A stretch of DNA of 64,000 bases from an uncultured Ruminococcus sp. (GTDB taxonomy: Bacteria > Bacillota > Clostridia > Lachnospirales > Lachnospiraceae). The DNA lies in NCBI GenBank assembly GCA_900541505.1, contig UQKK01000015.1:9268-73267 (forward strand). The letters are read 5' to 3'. This document shows, piece by piece, positions 49,043 to 57,955 of the stretch. The notes below the pieces were generated by a model. It did no database searches and was not told where the DNA came from. It worked only from the letters and a program-made list of their open reading frames with translations. The position numbers and the translations under genes are program-made. Positions within the stretch are counted from its first letter, which is position 1. Every line of letters begins with the position of its first letter.

Positions 49043-49936
49043 CTATTTCAGCCCTGCGATTTTTAATGTTTCTTCCAATTCCGGAATCTCATCCTCAGGC
49101 ATCGGTACAATCGGCAATCTCGGATCACTGCTCGGACGTCCAAGAAGTTCTACCGCTTTTTTCACACCTGCCGGGAAATTATATTCATCGCCAATCACTC
49201 TTGTAAGCGGTGCAATACTCTGATAAATCTTCTGTGCCTTTTTCATATCACCTGTTTCAACAGCATTCATGATATCAAGAACCTGTTTCGGCGCTACGTT
49301 TGCCGTTGCAAGGATGATAGCTTTTGTACCAACGGATAATGCAGGCAATGTCAAATCATCGCATCCTGTAAAGATGGAAATATTGGAATCCTCATATTTT
49401 CTGAAGATTTCAGCTAATAACGGCATGCTGCCGCTGGTCTCTTTCATACCGATTACATTCGGAATCTGAATCAATTTATCAAACTTCTCAATTGTAATAT
49501 CAATCCCTGTTGCTGCCGGATGGTTATACAGAATAATCGGAATCCCTACCTCGGCAACCTTCTCATAGTGCTTCATAAGACCCTCGTCTGTTGTATTTCC
49601 AATCGGAGAGATAACAAGAGCTGCATCCGCTCCGGCATCCTTGGCATCCTGGACAAGCTGAACCGTCTCTGCTGTCATTGGAGCGCCTGCTCCTGCGATA
49701 ATCTTTCCTTCATTTCCCATAGCTTCTCTGGCAGCTTTTATAATCGCAACCCTTTCTTCTCTGGTCAGTGCAGAAGCCTCTCCGGTAGACCCGTTTACAC
49801 ACATACCTGCACAGCCCTGAGCCATAAGATATTTTACATTTTCTTTCAGTCCATCTAAATCGAGACTGTTGTCAGCGTTAAATCCCACTAAAAGTGCCGG
49901 ATAAAGACCTGTAAATTCAATTGATTTTTTTAACAT
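49043..49936 (-). CDS. Dihydrodipicolinate synthase-family lyase/aldolase
   Basis: A 297-residue TIM-barrel enzyme of the DapA/NanA group. Schiff-base Lys is in VIGMKETSGS, the Tyr in IILYNHPAATG, and the substrate loop is VNGSTGEASALTREER. Because a sugar-acid dehydratase lies in the same unit, it is likely a 2-keto-3-deoxy-sugar-acid aldolase giving pyruvate rather than a lysine-pathway enzyme. GGAGG precedes the ATG. Specificity is inferred. Confidence 0.9.
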   Translation of the reverse strand: MLKKSIEFTGLYPALLVGFNADNSLDLDGLKENVKYLMAQGCAGMCVNGSTGEASALTREERVAIIKAAREAMGNEGKIIAGAGAPMTAETVQLVQDAKDAGADAALVISPIGNTTDEGLMKHYEKVAEVGIPIILYNHPAATGIDITIEKFDKLIQIPNVIGMKETSGSMPLLAEIFRKYEDSNISIFTGCDDLTLPALSVGTKAIILATANVAPKQVLDIMNAVETGDMKKAQKIYQSIAPLTRVIGDEYNFPAGVKKAVELLGRPSSDPRLPIVPMPEDEIPELEETLKIAGLK

Positions 49937-50000
49937 TTTTCTTTCCTCCTGATTTTGTAATTAAATTATGTATGCTGAACCTCTTAAACAGAGGGAACAT

Positions 50001-50666
50001 TTATTTTAAAAGATTTAATACGTATTCCAGATTCTCCCTGAAGCTTCCGTTGCTGACAAAGTTTTTGTTAAACAGAGCACTTCCCATTGTAAATGTCCAG
50101 GGATTCATTTTAAGAACTTCATCAACCCTTTCGTCACTGCCGATACTTCCGGCAAGTATAACCGGTTTCTTTGCATTAGCAATATATTCCGCTGACAATG
50201 CTGCCGGGTCTCCGTCAACATACCGATATCCAAGTAAATCTGTGCCTGCGCATCCTTTCTCTGCAAACATCGCTTCCTGGTCTATCATCTCTTTCGCTGT
50301 ACCCTGCAGAATACTCGGATTCTGTGTTACCTTGCCTGCGAATGGGCAGTACTGCAAATTTGTTGTTTTAATATACTCAAATACACTTTCATAGAAAATG
50401 GTACCAATTAAATAATCAAATCCACATTCAACAGCAAGTTTTGCACCTCTCATGCATTCTTCTTCCGTATAGCTGACCACTTCCAGAAATGTAGTTTTTC
50501 CGCAGTCCTTCATATACTGAGCCAACTCTTTCATTTTGTCAGGTTCCATGCCATGGTCTTTAAAGCCCCAGTACCTTACCGGCAAATCCTTACACTCCTG
50601 AAAAGTCTCCATTGCGTTTGGAACCGTGACATCGTTGTTTGTCAACATTACGATTAATTCTGACAT
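50001..50666 (-). CDS. TIM-barrel protein of unknown function
   Basis: A 221-residue soluble protein with an alternating strand-helix pattern and C-terminal phosphate-binding-like PVILAGSIGSDERVDEVLKM and WTFTMGSALF, like ribulose-phosphate-binding barrels. Other marks are VRYWGFKDHGM, FDYLIGTIFYESVFEYIKTT and KVTQNPSILQG. ATG 50666 follows GGAGAAGAGACA; the extension to 50705 is unlikely. It is the first gene of unit B. It may be an aldolase or epimerase acting on the kinase product, but I do not recognise the family. Confidence 0.75.
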   Translation of the reverse strand: MSELIVMLTNNDVTVPNAMETFQECKDLPVRYWGFKDHGMEPDKMKELAQYMKDCGKTTFLEVVSYTEEECMRGAKLAVECGFDYLIGTIFYESVFEYIKTTNLQYCPFAGKVTQNPSILQGTAKEMIDQEAMFAEKGCAGTDLLGYRYVDGDPAALSAEYIANAKKPVILAGSIGSDERVDEVLKMNPWTFTMGSALFNKNFVSNGSFRENLEYVLNLLK

Positions 50667-51024
50667 TGTCTCTTCTCCTTTTCTCTTATTTTGCTTGGAT
50701 TCCATCCAAACTGCCGTCTCTTTTCCAGCTGCTTTCAGTTTAATCCAGCATCCTCATTTTTGTCGATTAACTATATTGCTTATGGTATTACTTATATTGT
50801 CTTCTTTATCTCACATTACAACCGATATATACTGATATTTCTTTCTTTGCTCTTATCATTACATATCTTGCTATTTTTGCTTCACTTTCTTTTTTTAATC
50901 TCGACACATTGTAACTCATCAGACAAACGTGAGGTTTCTTAAGTAAGTATCTTGCTGAGGCGAAAAATCATATCGGAATTTCATATCGTTTCAGAGTTAT
51001 ATAAAATAAACTGCTTATAAAGAC
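50667..51024. other. Upstream region of catabolic unit B
   Basis: An A/T-rich gap of about 360 bases with no gene. It should hold the unit B promoter and GntR operator. Candidate -35-like TTGTAA and downstream AT-rich boxes are present but not convincing, so no site is called. Confidence 0.4.
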
Positions 51025-51073
51025 AGAAGAGTATGTCGCAAAATAACTACAATATTTTGCAACACACTCTTCT
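51025..51073 (-). terminator. Long hairpin ending the peptide-transporter unit
   Basis: A 20-pair stem (51025-51044 with 51054-51073) in which the only two irregular positions are G-U pairs in minus-strand RNA, which indicates selection on the minus-strand transcript. The following T-run is poor. It lies 10 bases after the HAD phosphatase stop. Confidence 0.72.
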
Positions 51074-51082
51074 ACTGTTTGT

Positions 51083-51913
51083 CTATTTATAATAGAACTC
51101 CTTATCAAGAAATTTTGCAACACCATCCTGGTCGCAATCTTCAATCACTCCAGTCACTTTCTCTTTTATTTCCGTAAGTGCATTTTCAGGTGCATAACTT
51201 CTGTCTGCAGCCTCTATCATAGGCATATCATTCCAATTATCACCAAATACGACAACTTCATCGCATTGCAAATAGTTTTTGAGCCATTTAAGAGCCCTGC
51301 TTTTACTTGCTTTGTTACTAAATACTTCAAGGCAATAAAGACCATTATATATATTTAAATAGCATGTATAATTTACATCTTTTATTTGAGAGAGTTTTGT
51401 GCAAATGGAGGTCAATTCCTCCTTTTTCCCGGTTAAGGAAAAATAAACTGCCATTCCTTTTTGTAATTCTGCCTTGTAGTCCGCAGTTATATAGACTTCT
51501 TTACAGCTTCGCAATGCTCGTTCACTGTAATATTGCTTCTGAACCTGCATTTTTTCATCGCCATAGCATATACTGAGCTGGTTCTCATGGAACAGATACA
51601 TAAAACAATCCTTTTTGCTTTTTTGAAATGCATCAATGACCTTTTCTGCCGTTTTATCTTCCATTCCTTCTACATTCAAATAGCTTTTGTCTTTAAAATC
51701 ATATATGAATACCCCATTAGTCAATATTGCGGGTATACCTAATCTGATACCTTCCAGACGATAATCACATCCATACGGCATTCTTGCAGTTGCTATGGAA
51801 AACATCATTCCCGCCTTTATGCAGCGATTAATAATATACGCACTATAATCAGAAACTTCTTTTTTGTGGTTGAACAGCGTCCCATCCAAATCGGATAAAT
51901 ACAACGTTCTCAT
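51083..51913 (-). CDS. Cof-type HAD phosphatase
   Basis: A 276-residue HAD-IIB hydrolase with motif I LYLSDLDGTLF, motif II in FSIATARMPYG, and motif III/IV VVFGDNWNDMPMIEAADRSY. It probably dephosphorylates a sugar phosphate or similar metabolite. ATG 51913 has GGCGGGAAATATA upstream; the longer frame to 51937 overlaps the acetyltransferase gene. Last gene of unit A. Confidence 0.9.
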   Translation of the reverse strand: MRTLYLSDLDGTLFNHKKEVSDYSAYIINRCIKAGMMFSIATARMPYGCDYRLEGIRLGIPAILTNGVFIYDFKDKSYLNVEGMEDKTAEKVIDAFQKSKKDCFMYLFHENQLSICYGDEKMQVQKQYYSERALRSCKEVYITADYKAELQKGMAVYFSLTGKKEELTSICTKLSQIKDVNYTCYLNIYNGLYCLEVFSNKASKSRALKWLKNYLQCDEVVVFGDNWNDMPMIEAADRSYAPENALTEIKEKVTGVIEDCDQDGVAKFLDKEFYYK

Positions 51914-51929
51914 ATTATATTTCCCGCCT

Positions 51930-52541
51930 TCAATCATATTGTGTATTTAAAATTTCAAAATAATTCGTTTTGTCATTTTCTGTAATCTCCCGGATAACTC
52001 TGCATGGGACACCTGCCGCCACTACATTTTCAGGAATATCACGTGTAATAACACTTCCCGCCCCTATAATACTGTTATTTCCAATTGAGATGCCATAATC
52101 CATATGTACACCTCCTCCAACCCACACATTGTTTCCTATCTTTACAGGTTTTGCAAAACATGCCCCTGCCGCTCTTTCAGCCGAATCAAAAGCATGTCTT
52201 GCCGTGTAAATAGATACACCTGGACCAAAAAGGACATTATCACCAATTTCTATTGGAGCGGGGTCTAAAAGTGTACAGTTAAAATTGGCATAAAAATTTT
52301 TGCCCAGAGTAATGTTGCGTCCAAATTCACATCGGAATCCCGGTTCAAAAAAAGCCCCTTCTCCCGCTGATTTGACCAGTTTTCTCAGGATATTCTCCCT
52401 GATTTCGGGAGCCTGCCCATAGCTGGCATTATATTCATCAGTCAAAATAACTGCAATTTTTCTCAGTTCAACCAGTTCGGGGGTTAAATCATTATACAAT
52501 TTACCTTGTAAAATCCGAGCTACTTGTTTTTCTAATTCCAC
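51930..52541 (-). CDS. Maltose/galactoside-type O-acetyltransferase
   Basis: A 203-residue left-handed beta-helix acetyltransferase: hexapeptide repeats ITLGKNFYANFNCTLLDPAP, IEIGDNVLFGPGVSIYTARH, VKIGNNVWVGGGVHMDYGIS, IGNNSIIGAGSVITRDIPEN and the catalytic His in TARHAFD. GTG 52541 is chosen because AGGAG lies 5 bases ahead; the longer ATG frame to 52571 has no site. It may detoxify sugars; its link to peptide uptake is unclear. Confidence 0.9.
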   Translation of the reverse strand: MELEKQVARILQGKLYNDLTPELVELRKIAVILTDEYNASYGQAPEIRENILRKLVKSAGEGAFFEPGFRCEFGRNITLGKNFYANFNCTLLDPAPIEIGDNVLFGPGVSIYTARHAFDSAERAAGACFAKPVKIGNNVWVGGGVHMDYGISIGNNSIIGAGSVITRDIPENVVAAGVPCRVIREITENDKTNYFEILNTQYD

Positions 52542-52592
52542 ACTTTCTCCTATTCCCACTGATAAAATCACAGTGTCTGTATTTCTTGTAAC

Positions 52593-53555
52593 CTATATCA
52601 CCTTACCCTCACAGCAGTGATAGCATGCAACGTAATGTCCCGGCTCTACCTCTTTAAATTCCGGAGTGCCCTGATGACACCTCTCGTCAGCATAAGGACA
52701 ACGATTGACAAATCTGCACTCATTTTTAGGATTTATGGGTGATTTTATCTCTCCGCGTATAATCTCCCTTTTCTTGTATCTGCTGCTTAATTTAGGAATC
52801 GGGATTGCATTTAAAAGTGCTTTGGTATAAGGGTGCAGCGGATTGGAAAACAGAAGATTTTTCGGTGCCATCTCCACAACCTGTCCCAGATACATAACCA
52901 TGATATTATCTGAAATATGTTTTACTACACTTAAATTATGAGTAATAAACATATACGTGAATCCCTTTTTCTCCTGTAAATCCTGCATCAGGTTGAGTAT
53001 CTGTGCCTGGATGGAAACATCAAGGGCAGATACCGGTTCATCACATACGATAAATTCCGGATTTACTGCCAGAGCACGAGCAATACCAATCCTCTGCCTT
53101 CTTCCGCCATCAAGCTCATGAGGGTAGGAGTTAATGAGTCTCTCTGCCAACCCTACTGTTTCCATCAGCTCATATGTTCTCTCTTCAATCTCTGCTTTGC
53201 TGTGACAAAGTTTATTGACTATCAGCGCTTCTGCTATAATCTCCCCGACACTCGCCCTGGGATTTAGTGATTCATACGGATCCTGAAAAATAATCTGCAT
53301 TTTCTTTCTCAAGTCCCGCTGTTTATGTTTGTTATACTCCAGGATGTTCTCTCCCCGGTATAAAACCTCACCTTCCGTAGATTCCAAAAGTCTTAAAATC
53401 AAACGCCCCAGAGTGCTCTTTCCACATCCCGACTCACCTACTACTCCCAGGGTTTTTCCTTCCGGAATGTTAAAGCTCACATCATCTACGGCATGAAGGT
53501 ATCCTTTGGGAGTAGGAAAATATTTTTTCAAATGACGAACTTCTAATAAATCCAT
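52593..53555 (-). CDS. Peptide ABC transporter ATPase (DppF/OppF type)
   Basis: A 320-residue ATPase with Walker A GESGCGKSTLGR, Walker B FIVCDEPVSALD and the C-terminal Opp-family Cys motif (CRFVNRCPYADERCHQG). The signature region reads HELDGGRRQRIGIARAL, a variant of the usual SGGQ; the same change is seen in some Clostridia copies, so activity is not excluded. It lies one base from the DppD-type gene. Energises uptake of peptides with its partner. Confidence 0.93.
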   Translation of the reverse strand: MDLLEVRHLKKYFPTPKGYLHAVDDVSFNIPEGKTLGVVGESGCGKSTLGRLILRLLESTEGEVLYRGENILEYNKHKQRDLRKKMQIIFQDPYESLNPRASVGEIIAEALIVNKLCHSKAEIEERTYELMETVGLAERLINSYPHELDGGRRQRIGIARALAVNPEFIVCDEPVSALDVSIQAQILNLMQDLQEKKGFTYMFITHNLSVVKHISDNIMVMYLGQVVEMAPKNLLFSNPLHPYTKALLNAIPIPKLSSRYKKREIIRGEIKSPINPKNECRFVNRCPYADERCHQGTPEFKEVEPGHYVACYHCCEGKVI

Positions 53556-53556
53556 A

Positions 53557-54534
53557 TTATTTTTCCTCCTTCCATTTTTCCCAGTGCCAGCACATCACAT
53601 TGTGTCCTTCTTCCGCTTCACTTATAGGCGGACATTCTTTACATTGCTCTGTGGCATACAGGCAACGGGGATGGAAACTGCAGCCTTGCGGCAAATCAGT
53701 CGGGTCGGGCATAAGTCCTTCAATCGGAGTCAGCCTGTGTTTGTCGTCATCCAGACTCGGAACAGATTCAAAAAGTCCCTGGGTATATGGATGCAGCGGT
53801 GAACTATAAATTTGCTCGACACTTCCTGACTCTACCACTTCTCCCGCGTACATAATTGCGACCCGGTCACACATTTCTGCTACAATCCCCAAATCATGTG
53901 TAATGAGGAGCATTGAAGTCTGATATTCCTTCTTCAGTTCTTCCATCAGATTCAGTATCTGTGCCTGTATTGTTACGTCCAGCGCTGTGGTCGGCTCGTC
54001 AGCAATCAACAGTTTCGGGTTACATGCCAGTGCAATGGCGATTACCACTCTTTGTTTCATGCCCCCTGAGAACTGATGAGGATAATCCGTTTTTCTCTCC
54101 TTTGGAAGTCCTACTTTCTCCATGAGCTCATCAACTTTTTCACCGAGCTCACTTTTTTTCAAATCATTGTGGAGCATCACCATCTCGCCGATTTGTTCTC
54201 CAACTGTCTGCAATGGGTTTAACGATGTCATAGGGTCCTGAAAAATCATTGCAACTTTCTGTCCTCTGATTTTTCTCATTTTTTTCTCGGGTGTCTGAAT
54301 GACCTCGTCCCCATCAAGTACAATACTGCCCGAAACCACCTCAGACACCTTATCCGGGAGCAATTTCATGATACTGAGTGCAGTTGTCGTTTTTCCTGCG
54401 CCTGTCTCTCCCACAAGAGCCAGGGTCTCACCATCTTTTATTTGTAGATTAATACCGTTTACAGCATATACAACTTCCTTGTTTGAGTAGTAGCGAACCG
54501 CCAGGTCTTTGATTTCCAGATAATTTTTCTGCAT
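53557..54534 (-). CDS. Peptide ABC transporter ATPase (DppD/OppD type)
   Basis: A 325-residue ATPase with Walker A GETGAGKTTTALS, signature HQFSGGMKQRVVIAIAL, Walker B LLIADEPTTALD and the C-terminal HPRCLYATEQCKECPP oligopeptide motif. Signature is canonical, so it likely carries the active site that pairs with the degenerate one of DppF. The gene is next to and cotranscribed with both permeases. Confidence 0.95.
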   Translation of the reverse strand: MQKNYLEIKDLAVRYYSNKEVVYAVNGINLQIKDGETLALVGETGAGKTTTALSIMKLLPDKVSEVVSGSIVLDGDEVIQTPEKKMRKIRGQKVAMIFQDPMTSLNPLQTVGEQIGEMVMLHNDLKKSELGEKVDELMEKVGLPKERKTDYPHQFSGGMKQRVVIAIALACNPKLLIADEPTTALDVTIQAQILNLMEELKKEYQTSMLLITHDLGIVAEMCDRVAIMYAGEVVESGSVEQIYSSPLHPYTQGLFESVPSLDDDKHRLTPIEGLMPDPTDLPQGCSFHPRCLYATEQCKECPPISEAEEGHNVMCWHWEKWKEEK

Positions 54535-54546
54535 GCATCCTACCTC

Positions 54547-55425
54547 CTATTTCAATCTGGGATCCAGTGCGTCCCGCAGACCGTCACCCATTAAGTTCAG
54601 CGATAATACCGTAAGAATGATAGAAATACCTGGGAAAACGACTAAATGAGGAAGCTGTCTTATGAATTCTTTCCCTTCCGAAAGCATTGCTCCCCATTCG
54701 GGCATAGGCGGATTGATTCCCAGTCCAAGGAAACTTAATCCCGCCGCCGAAATAATAGTTTCTCCTACTCCCAATGTAGCCTGTACGATAACCGGACCAA
54801 CTACATTCGGTATGATATTCTTCACGATATTGCGACCGTCCCTTGTTCCAATCGCCCGCGCTGCCTCTATGAACTCTTTATCCCGAATAGATAATATGGA
54901 GGAACGTATGATTCGGGCATATCTGGGTACAAGAGAAATGGCAATCGCTATCATGAGATTTACCATACTATTTCCTAAAGCAGCTATTACCGCAATAGCC
55001 AGGAGCGTAGACGGCAGACTCATGAAAACATCCATAATTCTCATCAGAATATTATCTAATTTGCCGCCGTAAAAGCCTGATATAGCTCCAATCAGGGCTC
55101 CCAACACAAGTGCCGCAACAACTGTAATGACGCCAATCGTCAGGGAGATACGAGTTCCATATATCAGACGTGCCAGTTCATCTCGCCCGTACTGATCGGT
55201 ACCAAGCCAATGCTCGGCACTCGGTCCCTGCAGACGACTGGCAATATCCTGCTTTATCACATCATTTTCATAATCTACCAGGATTCCTGCAAAAATTGCA
55301 ATCAGCAGGATGATGATAAACAATGCCAGTCCGAACATTGCCTGCTTATTTTTTCTCATACGCAGCCAAATTTCATAAATCTGGCTTCTCTTATTTACTT
55401 TTCGCTGGTTCACTTCCTGTTTCAT
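54547..55425 (-). CDS. Peptide ABC transporter permease (DppC type)
   Basis: A 292-residue membrane protein with six hydrophobic segments and the permease loop EAARAIGTRDGRNIVKNIIP. N-terminal cytosolic extension (MKQEVNQRKVNKRSQIYEIW) and the LGTDQYGRDELARLIYGTR motif mark the DppC type. ATG 55425 has GGAGG ahead and avoids an overlap into the DppB gene. Confidence 0.95.
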   Translation of the reverse strand: MKQEVNQRKVNKRSQIYEIWLRMRKNKQAMFGLALFIIILLIAIFAGILVDYENDVIKQDIASRLQGPSAEHWLGTDQYGRDELARLIYGTRISLTIGVITVVAALVLGALIGAISGFYGGKLDNILMRIMDVFMSLPSTLLAIAVIAALGNSMVNLMIAIAISLVPRYARIIRSSILSIRDKEFIEAARAIGTRDGRNIVKNIIPNVVGPVIVQATLGVGETIISAAGLSFLGLGINPPMPEWGAMLSEGKEFIRQLPHLVVFPGISIILTVLSLNLMGDGLRDALDPRLK

Positions 55426-55444
55426 CTTCTTACCTCCCTCCAGT

Positions 55445-56368
55445 CTAATTTTCACGTATGCGCGGGTCAACAATCATATAGAGGATATCTATAATCAAGT
55501 TGACAATACTGAAGGTAAAAGCTATAAAAAGTACTGCGCCCATTACTACCGGAATATCCTTTTGCCGTATCGAAGTTACAAGCTGCAGCCCCAGCCCCGG
55601 AATTCCGAATACTGTTTCCGCTATTGCCGAACCACCCAAGACAATACCAAAGTTGATACCTATGACCGTCAGGACCGGTATAATCGCATTTTTTAATGCG
55701 TGCTTAAAGACGATTCTGGATTCCGATGCGCCCTTTGCCCGTGCTGTCCGCACAAAATCCTGCCGTAATACTTCCAGCATTGTGGAACGGGTCATGCGGA
55801 TAATTGGCGCAGAATTTACCAATGCCAACGTTATCGCCGGCAATATGTAACTTTGCCAGCTGTCAATTCCACTGGAAGGCAGCCACCCCAATTTAAGAGA
55901 AAACAAAAGTATCAACATCAGGCCGAGCCAGAATACAGGTATAGAAGTCAAAAAAAGTGCCATTACGACCACAAAGCTGTCCATAAGTGTATACTGTCTT
56001 ACTGCGGATAAAGTTCCTATTGGGATACTGAACAAAACTGCGAGCAGCATAGATGTTGTTGCCATGATCAGTGTGATTGGGAAACGTATCTGTAAGATGA
56101 TATCGGTAACCGGTATTCCCAACTGATAAGAAGTACCAAAATCTCCATGCAAAATATTTTTCAGATATGTGAGGAACTGCACGATAAACGGTTCATTTAG
56201 CCCCATTTCTTCTCTCAGCGCATCTACTTCAGCCTGGGGGACTTTGTCCCCCAGTATCATTCGTGCCGGATCCCCCGGCGCAAGGTACATAATAAAGTAG
56301 ACGAGAAGAACAATTCCAAATAGTACGGGGATAAAGTACAAAATTCTTTTTAATATATATTTAGCCAT
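55445..56368 (-). CDS. Peptide ABC transporter permease (DppB type)
   Basis: A 307-residue permease with an N-terminal MAKYILKRILYFIPVLFGIV helix, YFIMYLAPGDPARMILGD motif, and the loop FVRTARAKGASESRIVFKHA that docks on the ATPase. Six membrane segments. ATG 56368 follows GGAGGGGCAT; the frame to 56380 is a less likely extension. Confidence 0.95.
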   Translation of the reverse strand: MAKYILKRILYFIPVLFGIVLLVYFIMYLAPGDPARMILGDKVPQAEVDALREEMGLNEPFIVQFLTYLKNILHGDFGTSYQLGIPVTDIILQIRFPITLIMATTSMLLAVLFSIPIGTLSAVRQYTLMDSFVVVMALFLTSIPVFWLGLMLILLFSLKLGWLPSSGIDSWQSYILPAITLALVNSAPIIRMTRSTMLEVLRQDFVRTARAKGASESRIVFKHALKNAIIPVLTVIGINFGIVLGGSAIAETVFGIPGLGLQLVTSIRQKDIPVVMGAVLFIAFTFSIVNLIIDILYMIVDPRIREN

Positions 56369-56395
56369 ATGCCCCTCCATTTATTTCGTCTGCTT

Positions 56396-57931
56396 TTAGT
56401 TCTCCAAAGTCCAATCCTGTACAGGGAAATAACAGTTACTGTAAATATGGATTCCCTTAACATTTGCATTCGCCCCTGCGATTTCATTCGGGAAGAACAG
56501 TGGAACAACTACCATGCTTTCATCTGCTTTTTTGACAATTTCTGTGTAAATATTTCCTCTTGCCTCATTGTCTAAGGTCTCGGTCGCCTGCTGGAGCATT
56601 GCGTCGATTTCCGGATCGTTAAAACATCTGTCATAATTCTGGTCTCCATCTGATTTATACAGGAAAGATAACATTTTGTCTTCATTCGGCCAATTTAGGA
56701 AACCAATTGTCAAATCAAATTCGCAATTCTGACACTGCTCAATCCATGTTGCTTTTTCCATCTGCTCTATCTGAAGATCGATATTGATTTCTGCAAGTTC
56801 TGACTGAAGTACCTGAGCCACTTTCATAAGGAATGCTTTATCAGACCTCACTAATACTGTCACTGAAAATCCATCTTCATAGCCTGCTTCTTTCATCAAT
56901 GCCTTTGCGCCTTCTAAATCATAAGTTTCAAACGGCAAATCTTCAGTATATCCTAACTGAAGACTATTCAATGGAGAATTTGCCACAACACCGGCTCCAT
57001 CATAAGCTACATCCAGGATATCTTGTTTGTTTACAGCTTTTGAAATTGCTTCTCTGACTCTCTGGTCGTTGAAGGGTTCTTTTGACTTATTAAAGGTTAA
57101 GTGTACAAAAGAAAAGCTTGGTGTCTCATGAATCTCCAGATTTTCATCTGAGCTTATCATCTCTCTGTCTGCCACAGAAATTTCCGGCAGGAAGTCTACC
57201 TCGCCATTCTGCAGGGCAATTACTGCTGTACTGGCATCCGGCAGAATCTTAAAATTAATCTTCTGAATATCCGGCTGCTCTCCCCAGTAATCTTCAAATG
57301 CTACAAGTGTGAACGGTTGTCCCGGAATACATTCGCCTTCCAGCTTATAAGGTCCGGTTCCAACTGCCAGGAAATTCGTGTCATCCCCTGCCTCTGTGAT
57401 AGCTTTCTCACTCACGATACTTGCCCCATGTCCGCCAAGAAGCTGAAGGAAATTAGCTTGTACATATTTACATGTAACAATAAGTGTAGTATCATCCGGC
57501 GCTTCTACACTTTCAATTGCCGCATAGTTGGAAGCTGTCGCCGCTTCGCTTGCCGCTCTTTCCAATGTGAATTTTGCATCGGATGCTTTGAATTTTTCAC
57601 CATTATGGAAATACACATCATCCCTTAACGTAAATGTATATACCAAATTATCTTCACTTACTGTCCATTCTGTTGCCAGTTCCGGTTCAATTTCTGAACT
57701 TGTCTCACCTTTACTGTCTACCAAGGTCTCATATATATTTTCACTCTGTGCAATCATGGACGTACCATCAATTGTAAGCTGAGGATCCAGGCTAGTCTGC
57801 TGACTCAGAAGACCGATACTGATTTCTTTTTCTCCTGATGACGCTCCGCCCGATGATTCAGATTTTGATGTACATCCTGACAGTACAACAAGACATGCCA
57901 GAGCCATCGCTGCTATTCTCTTTTTTACCAT
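56396..57931 (-). CDS. Peptide-binding lipoprotein (family 5 solute-binding protein)
   Basis: A 511-residue exported lipoprotein: signal VKKRIAAMALACLVVLSGC with Cys after the Gly. Family 5 features are YTFTLRDDVYFHNGEKFKAS, AIESVEAPDDTTLIVTCKY and WIEQCQNCEFDLTIGFLNWP. It delivers peptides (or a related ligand) to the permease pair. AAGGAGG precedes the ATG. It follows the dipeptidase gene by 24 bases. Confidence 0.94.
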   Translation of the reverse strand: MVKKRIAAMALACLVVLSGCTSKSESSGGASSGEKEISIGLLSQQTSLDPQLTIDGTSMIAQSENIYETLVDSKGETSSEIEPELATEWTVSEDNLVYTFTLRDDVYFHNGEKFKASDAKFTLERAASEAATASNYAAIESVEAPDDTTLIVTCKYVQANFLQLLGGHGASIVSEKAITEAGDDTNFLAVGTGPYKLEGECIPGQPFTLVAFEDYWGEQPDIQKINFKILPDASTAVIALQNGEVDFLPEISVADREMISSDENLEIHETPSFSFVHLTFNKSKEPFNDQRVREAISKAVNKQDILDVAYDGAGVVANSPLNSLQLGYTEDLPFETYDLEGAKALMKEAGYEDGFSVTVLVRSDKAFLMKVAQVLQSELAEINIDLQIEQMEKATWIEQCQNCEFDLTIGFLNWPNEDKMLSFLYKSDGDQNYDRCFNDPEIDAMLQQATETLDNEARGNIYTEIVKKADESMVVVPLFFPNEIAGANANVKGIHIYSNCYFPVQDWTLEN

Positions 57932-57955
57932 ACTTCTTTCCTCCTTATCTGTTCA

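Noticed and set aside
49043..49936. Lysine-biosynthesis DapA
   Set aside because: No lysine genes nearby; the context with a sugar-acid dehydratase and kinase favours a catabolic aldolase.
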